Assembly: GCF_014698065.1 (NCBI RefSeq) | Contig: NZ_JACJSI010000074.1 | Span: forward strand, 1-32,230 | DNA length: 32,230 nucleotides | DNA from: Nostoc flagelliforme FACHB-838 | Lineage (GTDB): Bacteria > Cyanobacteriota > Cyanobacteriia > Cyanobacteriales > Nostocaceae | Reading direction: 5' to 3' | Shown here: positions 26,028-32,230 of the stretch, piece after piece | Layout of the letters: the number at the start of each line of letters is the position of its first letter | Numbering within the stretch: the first letter of the stretch is position 1 | Position numbers and translations under genes: made by a program | Notes under the pieces: model-generated | Told to the model about the DNA's origin: nothing | Database searches by the model: none | Seen by the model: the letters and a program-made list of their open reading frames with translations, nothing else

Positions 26028-27761
26028 ATGTTAACTAGAAAGCAATTTTTAACGATGAGCGCAGGTTTAGGAGCCGGAGTTCTGCTCCCCGAACTACTTA
26101 AAGGAAAAAGAACCTATGCAGCCTCGCCCTCACTTTCAAAATTTACCGAGTCTCTGCCCATTTCCTACCCAATTTCACCGCCTAGTACCTTAGATATTGC
26201 GCCAGGTACACACTCGTTTCACAGCAGCTTAGGCTCTTCTACCACCTGGGGTTACGGCGGATTGTCTTATCTTGGCCCCACTTTCGAGGTAACAAGGGGA
26301 ACGCCTGTTAGGATTCGGGCATTCAACAAACTTGGGACTCATCCATTAGCTGGGTCAGTGGATACGAACTTGCATGGTGTCAGTGCATCCGACATAACCA
26401 ATCCCCGGACAGTTATCCACTTACACGGCAGCAATACCGAACCTGACAGCGACGGTTATCCAGAAGATACATATCTGCCTGGGCAGAGCAATGTGTACAA
26501 CTACAATAACAATCAAGAAGCAGGAACACTCTGGTATCATGACCATTCCCTTGGCATGACCGCCTTGAACCTCCAAGCCGGGTTAGCTGGAATGTATCTG
26601 ATTAGGGATGAGGACGATCCCATCGGTGGCAATGGCCCCCTTGGTATCCCTGCCGGAGCGCCTTATGAAATACCATTGGTGCTGCAAGATCATTCCTTCG
26701 ATTCCAATGGTTCCATGTCTTTTCCAACGACATGGAAAACTGAAGTTTACGCTGATGTTGCTGTCGTCAACGGCAAGGCTTGGCCAAACCTCAATGTTGA
26801 CCGAACTTTGTACCGCTTCCGCATCGTCAACGCCTCAAACTCCCGATTTTTCAGATTAAAGCTGTCGTCAAATCAGCAACTAATTCAAATTGGCAGTGAC
26901 GGAGGTTTACTGAACGCTCCAGTATATTTGTCTAAACTACTGCTGGGGCCTGGTGAACGAGCAGACGTACTCATCGATTTTTCTCAAAGCTTACCAGGAG
27001 ACAAGATTGTATTGCAAAATGATGCTGCTGCACCGTATCCCAAAGGTTTGGCTACGGTAATTGCTCAGGGTTTCTTTAAAATGCCAGAAGTTATGCAGTT
27101 TACAGTCAATCAGGGTGCTGCCGTTCCTAAAGCTATTCCCACAAGGCTGCGAGTAAACAATCCATTAATCACAAAAATTGCTACGAAACCAGTCAAAGAG
27201 CGCAACCTGGTTCTGATAGATATTTTGAACTCTAACTTTCAAGTATTAGCCATGATACTCAACGCTGTTTACTGGCATGAGGCAGCCAACCACCTAGAAT
27301 TGAGAGAGCAACCACAAGTAGACACAGTAGAGCAATGGAACTTCATCAATCTTCAGCCATTTGCCCACACAATGCACCTGCATCTAGTACCATTTCAAAT
27401 CCTCAACCGCCAATCAATCAATGATAGTGCGTACTCAGCAGCATACAGAGCAACTGGCCCGCGTAAAGTACTTATGCACCATGCAACGCCGGGAGATACA
27501 GTGCCTTATGGTTATCCACCACTCGATCCTACGCCCTATTTAAAAGGTTTAGCAAAACCACCAGCAGCAAACGAAGCTGGCTGGAAGGATACTGTGGTAG
27601 TCAACCCGTTTGAGGTTGTTCGTCTGATAGTTCCCTTCGGTGCTAAAGCCACAGCGAACTTACCTTTTGGCAATTCATTCACTGGACGCTTCGTGTGGCA
27701 CTGCCACATGCTGAATCATGAGGATAACGACATGATGCTACCCTTTGACGTTCTACCGTAG
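26028..27761 (+). CDS. Laccase-type multicopper oxidase (CotA-like), exported
   Basis: 577 residues. Oxidises phenols or metals by one electron and reduces oxygen to water. All four copper motifs are intact: HLHG (131-134), WYHDH (H171, H173), HTMHLH (H447, H450, H452), and HCHMLNHEDNDM, giving H558, C559, H560, H564 and axial Met569. The HLHGSNTEPDSDGYPED context is close to CotA/bilirubin-oxidase laccases. The N-terminus TRKQFLTMSAG followed by a hydrophobic segment is Tat-like, with Arg-Lys in place of Arg-Arg, so periplasmic export is likely. It lies downstream of the aromatic set and the transposase remnant, same strand. It could couple phenolic products oxidatively, as expected for pigment formation (inference). 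The Met axial ligand predicts moderate redox potential. Confidence 0.92.
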   Translation: MLTRKQFLTMSAGLGAGVLLPELLKGKRTYAASPSLSKFTESLPISYPISPPSTLDIAPGTHSFHSSLGSSTTWGYGGLSYLGPTFEVTRGTPVRIRAFNKLGTHPLAGSVDTNLHGVSASDITNPRTVIHLHGSNTEPDSDGYPEDTYLPGQSNVYNYNNNQEAGTLWYHDHSLGMTALNLQAGLAGMYLIRDEDDPIGGNGPLGIPAGAPYEIPLVLQDHSFDSNGSMSFPTTWKTEVYADVAVVNGKAWPNLNVDRTLYRFRIVNASNSRFFRLKLSSNQQLIQIGSDGGLLNAPVYLSKLLLGPGERADVLIDFSQSLPGDKIVLQNDAAAPYPKGLATVIAQGFFKMPEVMQFTVNQGAAVPKAIPTRLRVNNPLITKIATKPVKERNLVLIDILNSNFQVLAMILNAVYWHEAANHLELREQPQVDTVEQWNFINLQPFAHTMHLHLVPFQILNRQSINDSAYSAAYRATGPRKVLMHHATPGDTVPYGYPPLDPTPYLKGLAKPPAANEAGWKDTVVVNPFEVVRLIVPFGAKATANLPFGNSFTGRFVWHCHMLNHEDNDMMLPFDVLP

Positions 27762-27864
27762 CCTCGTATGTGTTGCGAAGGGAATTAAAAATTGGGGTTC
27801 TCCGGGAATAAGTGATCAAACGAACACGATATTAATAGTGGTTTGAAATAAAAGGGGAAATAGA

Positions 27865-28452
27865 ATGAATTTTGATAAAAAACTCGCGGCTACTATCACT
27901 GGCACGGTCTGTTTTCTAACAGCTATGATGGCTCCTGTTTCGGCCGCCATATTTAATTTTTCCTACTCTGGTACAAGTGTACTTAATCTTACTGACATTG
28001 TTACAGCCAGTGGAACATTAACAACTAACCCTTATGATTCTGCTACAAATAGTTATGAAATTATAGATATAAGTGGGACAAGAAATGGTAGCCCAATAGA
28101 GTTTCTGTTACCTCCAGACTCATTTCCTGACAATGACAATCTCTTGTTCGCTGATGATTCTTCGGTATTGAGTGATTTTGGATTTTCTTACACTACAGGA
28201 GGACGGTCATATAATGTGGCTAAGACTTATGACTATGTTGAAACTGGATCTCAAGGTATCTATATAAGTTCTTCCATCAATATACCCGTTGATGCAGGTT
28301 ATCCCCTCAGTTCTTTTTCTATAACATCTATACCTGAGCCTTCATTAATGTTGGGTATACTAAGTGTAACTGTTTTAGTAACTATCAACAGAATAAACGG
28401 TAGGTTCGCTTTTAAAAAACTCAATCATTCCAATAGAGGTGTTGCTGATTAA
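27865..28452 (+). CDS. PEP-CTERM-like exported protein
   Basis: 195 residues. A signal peptide (about 1-27, cleavage near VSA/A), then an Asn/Asp/Ser-rich beta-type body with no known domain. Near the C-terminus, IPEP (about 156) is followed by a hydrophobic stretch (LMLGILSVTVLVTI) and basic residues, as in a PEP-CTERM signal, but a tail of about 20 residues follows, which is unusual. A good ribosome site (AAAGGGG) precedes the ATG. The gene is 103 bp after the laccase on the same strand and may share its transcript. It is not an obvious copy of the PEP-CTERM protein at 22670. Confidence 0.75.
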   Translation: MNFDKKLAATITGTVCFLTAMMAPVSAAIFNFSYSGTSVLNLTDIVTASGTLTTNPYDSATNSYEIIDISGTRNGSPIEFLLPPDSFPDNDNLLFADDSSVLSDFGFSYTTGGRSYNVAKTYDYVETGSQGIYISSSINIPVDAGYPLSSFSITSIPEPSLMLGILSVTVLVTINRINGRFAFKKLNHSNRGVAD

Positions 28453-28548
28453 AAGGTTATTTGAAAAGTCTTTCACTGTAAATTTAAGTACTCCTAGAGT
28501 TGCGTTGGGAGCATCTCAACCTTTGCAAATATACCAATCATGCAATTA

Positions 28549-28640
28549 GAAATCGCGGCTACACAAACGAAGTCCGCCTACTCGGATTCTAAGAATTTGA
28601 AATCCACGGAGGTGGTTTTGTCTGTATAGCCGCAAATTAC
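28549..28640. repeat. Dispersed palindromic element
   Basis: Imperfect inverted repeat: GCGGCTACACAAACGAAGTC on the left, and CGGAGGTGGTTTTGTCTGTATAGCCGC on the right pairs with it apart from several mismatches. This is a known style of Nostocales intergenic palindrome (recalled knowledge). It lies in the 580-bp stretch between the PEP-CTERM gene and the transposase fragments. Confidence 0.6.
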
Positions 28641-28693
28641 ATTCGCTGGGCAAAACATATTTTTACACTCATTGAGAGATACGCGCAATATCG

Positions 28694-28730
28694 GTTTCAA
28701 TCCCTAATAGGGATTTTGGTTAATTGCAAT
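28694..28730. repeat. Solitary CRISPR-type repeat
   Basis: 37 bases beginning GTTTCAATCC, with the palindrome AATCCCTAATAGGGATT in the middle, and ending TTAATTGCAAT. Length, GTTTCAAT start and the near-GCAAC end match the 37-nt cyanobacterial CRISPR repeat family. The last base is T where C is expected. No second copy, leader or cas gene is visible in the window, so it is an orphan unit or the relic of a lost array. Confidence 0.6.
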
Positions 28731-29032
28731 ACTTGGCGTGCAGCAATTCTCATTTTGAAAAAAATAGAGTATTAACCCCGATTTTGGAGTTCAAAATATA
28801 GTACAAAGTAACTAGTTCTTAAGCCATTGCCTCTGGCTAAAAAAACAGATGGAGCCAAGAATAAGTATAAATACTTAATAAAATAGAGGAATTACCTGAC
28901 AACGAACGGAGGAAATCCAGTTCATCGTTCGGTTTTAATTGAGGAATTCAAAGGAAATAAAAATTTATAATTCTTGTCAAATGATGTAAAGTCGGTGAGT
29001 TAAAATCCGACAGCGCGTCAAATTACTCAAAC

Positions 29033-29287
29033 ATGGCACACTTAGCAGCGACCCTAGAAATTCCTGAATTAATACAATTTTTACGGTCATCATTAAATGA
29101 CTTACCTGATGAAAGAAAACCTGGAAATAATACAAAATATCAGGTAGAAGATGCAATGATGGCTGCATTCTCTATCTTTTTTACTCAGTCAGAATCTTTC
29201 TTAGACCATCAAAGATTAATGAAAAGTAATAAGGGAAAAGATAACGCAGGAAGTCTATTTTCAATTGAGAAAATCCCCTGTGACTGA
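29033..29287 (+). pseudogene. ISNCY-like transposase, N-terminal fragment
   Basis: 84 codons (MAHLAATLEIPELIQFLRSS..., FFTQSESFLDHQRLM) typical of the start of an ISNCY-type transposase, ending prematurely after IEKIPCD. The catalytic part resumes at about 29817. Roughly 70-100 residues between the two halves are missing and replaced by an IS4-type fragment. Confidence 0.75.
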
Positions 29288-29298
29288 GCGTAAAAGTT

Positions 29299-29745
29299 TT
29301 AATGCCCGTACTCGCTCCAACTCCCGTCAATCACGACGATTCGTAGCCCGTTGATAAAGGCTCCTATTGTTGCGCTATTTGCCATTGGTCGCACCAACTG
29401 ATGAAACAATTGCGTCATCACCCCTGCTCCTAATCTTTGTCTGGCTTGGGTAATGGCTGATTTACATGGGATACGCCAATATTTGCCTACTTTGACCCAT
29501 GCTTCCGAAAGACCATCAATGAGATTTTTTAGTACATCACGCATTGAATCTCTCGACCAGAGACTCATTGCTATTATCAGACAAACTACTAGTTGCGCTG
29601 GTAACGAGCGTGTGCGCTCCTCTTTAACTTTGATTTTTGCAATCGCCTGTTCGATTGAAGTTGCGGGGATAGCTGTCTCTATCGCCTTGAATATCTCAGT
29701 ACTTCGTATCTTAGGAGACACCAACGATAATTCCTTGAGATGCAC
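29299..29745 (-). pseudogene. IS4-family transposase, N-terminal fragment
   Basis: 148 codons from a GTG at 29745: MHLKELSLVSPKIRSTEIF, then LPAQLVVCLIIAMSLWSRDSM, PCKSAITQARQRLG and the first catalytic region VVIDGS, after which homology stops (WSEYGH, stop). A complete IS4-type enzyme of this group has over 400 residues. The GTG start is confirmed by the matching GTG of the second copy at 32180. Confidence 0.8.
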
Positions 29746-29817
29746 CTGACTGGATTTCCATTTTTGGAAACAATACCCAATTTACAACTATTTGAGCCTT
29801 AACTGAACCGTATTGGC
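29299..29817 (-). mobile_element. IS4-family element fragment, start end only
   Basis: The outer end at 29817, read leftward, begins GCCAATACGGTTCAGTTAAG. The same 27-base end (29791-29817) is found at 32108-32134 in the opposite orientation. The fragment carries the first 148 codons of the transposase and lacks the other end of the element. Confidence 0.82.
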
Positions 29818-30766
29818 TTTAGATGGCACAGAATATTTTTCATCCAAAAAAATTAATTGCTCTCATTGTAATTGTCGTAATCATCGAAATGGAACTACAA
29901 CTTATTTTCATGGCTGTGTCACACCTATTATAGTTTCTCCTAATCAAAAACAAGTAATTATTTTAGAGCCAGAATTTATTAAAAAACAAGATAAATATCA
30001 AAAACAAGACTGTGAAAATGCGGCTATTAAAAGATGGTTAAATAAGAATAATCAAAATAAGTATGGTTGTCCTGTAACCCTTCTAGGGGATGACTTGTAT
30101 TCTCGCCAACCTATTTGTACCTTGCTGCTAAAACAAGGTTATAACTTTATTTTTGTTTGTCTGAAAACGTCACACAAGACTTTATATGATTGGCTAGAAT
30201 TCTTAGAAACAAGTGGAGAAGTTAGAACCATTGAAAAGAAACAATGGGATGGGCGAAAAAATCTAATTTATCGTTATCGTTATACTACTAAACTTCCATT
30301 AACAGATGAAGATTCAAGTCTCGAAGTTAATTGGTGTGAAGTGATTGTTATTAATGAGAAAACAGAGGGAATTATCTACCAAAATAATTGGATAGCTAAT
30401 CATAAAATCACTGAAAATAATATTGAAGAAATTGTCAAAGCTGGGCGCAGTAGATGGAAAGTTGAAAATGAGGGGAATAACGTCCTTAAAAATCACGGTT
30501 ATAATTTAGAGCATAACTTTGGTCATGGTGAAAATCATTTATGCGAGTTATTATTATCTTTGAATTTGCTAGCTTTTTTATTTCATACTGTTTTAGATTT
30601 AGTTAATTATAGTTATCAAAAAGTTCGGAAAATATTGGTAACTCGAACTACTTTTTTTAAAGATATTCGGACTTTGTTAAAATATTTATGGTTTAAAAAT
30701 TGGTCGCATTTATTTTCATTTATTATTGCAGAACATGACCCATTAAAAAGAATAAATTCTAGTTGA
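29813..30766 (+). pseudogene. ISNCY-like transposase, C-terminal fragment
   Basis: 317 codons. The homologous part starts at about LDGTEYFSSKKINCSHC, directly at the IS4 terminus, and includes a Cys-rich knuckle (CSHCNC), LLGDDLYSRQPIC, and the signature GRSRWKVENEGNNVLKNHG with LEHNFGHG. The Met at 29813 (a TTG) is formed partly by the IS end and is not a real start. Together with 29033-29287 it forms one broken gene. Confidence 0.8.
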
Positions 30767-31517
30767 TAAATGTCAACAAATTAAAAGAGGAGAGAAAACT
30801 ATTTATTAAAAAAACTAAAAAGTTGTTGAGAATTTCATCTGAATTTATCAGTTGAAATCGATTTTTCATGGACAAATTTTTTAAAACTTGTCTATCTCCA
30901 ACTTGGGATGATAATTATTTGTCAAAAAATGATGCTTCGACACAAGTTCTCTATTTAACTAATAGAATTTTCTCTGATTTTTTTCAAAATGAGAATTGCT
31001 GAGCTCTGACTGATGGAATGGCACTAATACTAATTCGCACTCTTGCTAACGCCCCGCTCCGCTAACGCTTTTTCGCCCATTCGCAATTAATAAACCTAGA
31101 TACAGCAGGACTTTCCTGATTTACATCTGTTGCCTCATTTTGGAGAATTGGTATAAGATTCATGTGAAACCTCTTTGCTGGCAGGGTTGCAGGTTCGTGT
31201 GTTTCAGACAATTGAATACCAGTACGTCAAGGAGTTCAACATCTTCTTAATTCCCCACACTAAGAAGGGTGTAGGGGGTAAGGTTGCAGCTGAGTGTGTT
31301 AGGAAAATTGAGTTTTAGTGTATCAAATAGAACAACATATTTTAATACTTCTCGGTTAAGGGGAAAAGGGGAAAAGGAAAAGGGAAAGAAAAAACTTTTA
31401 ACCCAAACCCAGTACCCTTTACCCTAAACCCGATTCCGAGTTAAAAATGCAAAACTCGAGAAGTATTGCATCAGTACTTCCTTGACATCCAGTGTCAAGA
31501 TTTAACTACTCAAATCG
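30767..31517. other. Intergenic stretch with a repeat and no gene
   Basis: AT-rich at first (probably the right part of the broken ISNCY element), then a small GC-rich dispersed repeat near 31046-31071 (GCTAACGCCCCGCTCCGCTA) and the palindromic element at 31344-31467. No convincing gene seen. Confidence 0.55.
31344..31467. repeat. Small palindromic element with low-complexity core
   Basis: AATACTTCTCG (31344-31354) and its complement CGAGAAGTATT (31457-31467) bound a 102-bp core of GGGGAAAAGG runs on one side and ACCCTTTACCC runs on the other, which can also pair. It looks like a MITE-like hairpin of Nostocales intergenic DNA. GAGAAGTATT is also part of the repeats at 20716-20812 and 22108-22162. 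Confidence 0.6.
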
Positions 31518-32105
31518 CTACTCCTCCCAATCCACCAGCACCCCATCAACACAAGCAATACCCCACTGCGGAAACTTCGCCAGCATCTTTTTAACAACAA
31601 TCTGCTTTCGCGGGATCATCATTCCAACATGAGAGCAAAAAGTCAAACTCCGGATTCTGCCCCAAATTTCCCGCAACGCGTGAGTTTCTGCATACGCTCC
31701 GGTCGCACATTTGACAAAAGCAACAATCGCCTCATGTGACCATTTCTCAGCACTGGTAACAGGTGCGGTAAAACTTTCACCCTCATGAACTGTTTTGGCT
31801 TCTACACCCGAAACTGAATTTTCAACTAACAACAAAGTGGGATTACCCTGTTCTACAAGCTCTGGTGTTTGATTAGCAATCGCTTCCTTGGAAGAAAATT
31901 TATTTTGAGCGACAGGCGCGGCGGAACAAGTACCTCCATGACAGTCCCTCGCCTCAACACCACAGTCCTGCTTTTCAGCCAACAACGGAGCAGATTCACC
32001 CTGTACAGCATCCACAAGCGTTAGCGTCGTGCAGTCATTCGCCATAGGCGAGTCTTCCTCGTTCTCTGACACGCTTTCAACAGTCTGAGGCGAAGCGCCC
32101 CCCAA
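31518..32105 (-). pseudogene. Unrecognised gene truncated at its 5' end by an IS4-type element
   Basis: About 195 codons remain; the frame reaches the IS end at about 32107, and the only start near it is a TTG. So the true start lay further right, beyond the inserted element. The residues contain two diverged copies of about 47 residues (ESAPLLAEKQDCGVEARDCH and NPTLLLVENSVSGVEAKTVH, each followed by a Ser/Thr, APV and EAIA/EAIV stretch). After that comes a distinct C-terminal part (ALREIWGRIRSLTFCSHVGM, ending WGIACVDGVLVDWEE). I do not recognise the family. A plasmid or replication protein C-terminus is a guess only. Confidence 0.6.
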
Positions 32106-32107
32106 GG

Positions 32108-32230
32108 GCCAATACGGTTCAGTTAAGGCTCAAAGTCATGTAAATTAGGCATTGTTCCGAAGAATGGAAATTAAGTGTCGTGCATCTGAGGGATTTTTCA
32201 TTGGTGTCTCCTGAGATACAAAATACTGAC
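32108..32230 (+). mobile_element. IS4-family element, second copy, cut by window edge
   Basis: Begins GCCAATACGGTTCAGTTAAG, identical over 27 bases to the end of the fragment at 29791-29817 but in the opposite orientation. Similarity continues through the leader (GTAAATT, GGTATTGTT/GGCATTGTT) into the transposase start. The element continues beyond the window. Confidence 0.85.
32180..32230 (+). CDS. IS4-family transposase, first 17 codons
   Basis: GTG start, VHLRDFSLVSPEIQNTD, aligned with MHLKELSLVSPKIRSTE of the fragment at 29299-29745. About 60% of residues agree, so the two elements are related, not a fresh duplication. The open frame runs off the right edge. Confidence 0.75.
   Translation, partial: MHLRDFSLVSPEIQNTD

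Noticed and set aside
28694..28730. A CRISPR array
   Set aside because: Only one repeat unit is present and no spacers or cas genes are in the window.

Overview
The window looks like chromosomal (possibly partly plasmid-derived) DNA of a filamentous, probably heterocystous, cyanobacterium of the Nostoc/Tolypothrix/Scytonema type. The evidence is the frequent HIP1 octamer GCGATCGC, a cyanobacterial two-partner-secretion (FHA) protein, a CHAT/DUF928/CHASE2 gene neighbourhood, an ammonia lyase that aligns residue for residue with Anabaena PAL, PEP-CTERM proteins, and dispersed palindromic repeats and degraded insertion sequences of the kind common in Nostocales.

Region 1 (1-12944) is a surface and signalling block. 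A degraded response-regulator relic lies at the left edge. A 1371-residue FHA-type secreted protein reads leftward. An IS630-type element whose transposase carries one in-frame stop follows. Then comes a membrane-anchored TPR-CHAT protease-like protein (rightward), converging on a leftward set of DUF928 protein, CHASE2 histidine kinase and NarL-type response regulator. The kinase and regulator are 6 bp apart and surely work as a pair.

Region 2 (13948-24670, probably extending to 27761) is the most interesting part: a rightward set of aromatic-metabolism genes that looks like an uncharacterised biosynthetic cluster. In order: DAHP synthase (shikimate entry), an MIO aromatic amino acid ammonia lyase with an unusual Tyr-His selectivity pair, an aryl/acyl-CoA ligase, a ThDP-dependent acetolactate-synthase-like enzyme (the class of ScyA of scytonemin synthesis), a KAS III-like enzyme lacking the catalytic His, a PEP-CTERM protein, and a chorismate mutase/prephenate dehydrogenase fusion with an eroded mutase half. 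After a dead transposase come a laccase-type multicopper oxidase and a second PEP-CTERM protein. Working model (inference): DAHP synthase and TyrA raise supply of aromatic precursors; the lyase makes an arylacrylate that the ligase activates; the ThDP enzyme makes an acyloin from an arylpyruvate; the KAS III-like enzyme joins acyl group and acceptor; the exported laccase may couple the phenolic product oxidatively outside the cell. The product could be a phenolic pigment or sunscreen, but no structure can be read from the sequence.

Region 3 (about 28450-32230) is an insertion-sequence graveyard: a dispersed palindrome, a solitary CRISPR-type repeat, an ISNCY-like transposase split by an IS4-type fragment, and at the right edge the start of a second copy of the same IS4-type element, which truncates a leftward gene of unknown function. 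No tRNA or rRNA genes and no complete CRISPR array were seen.
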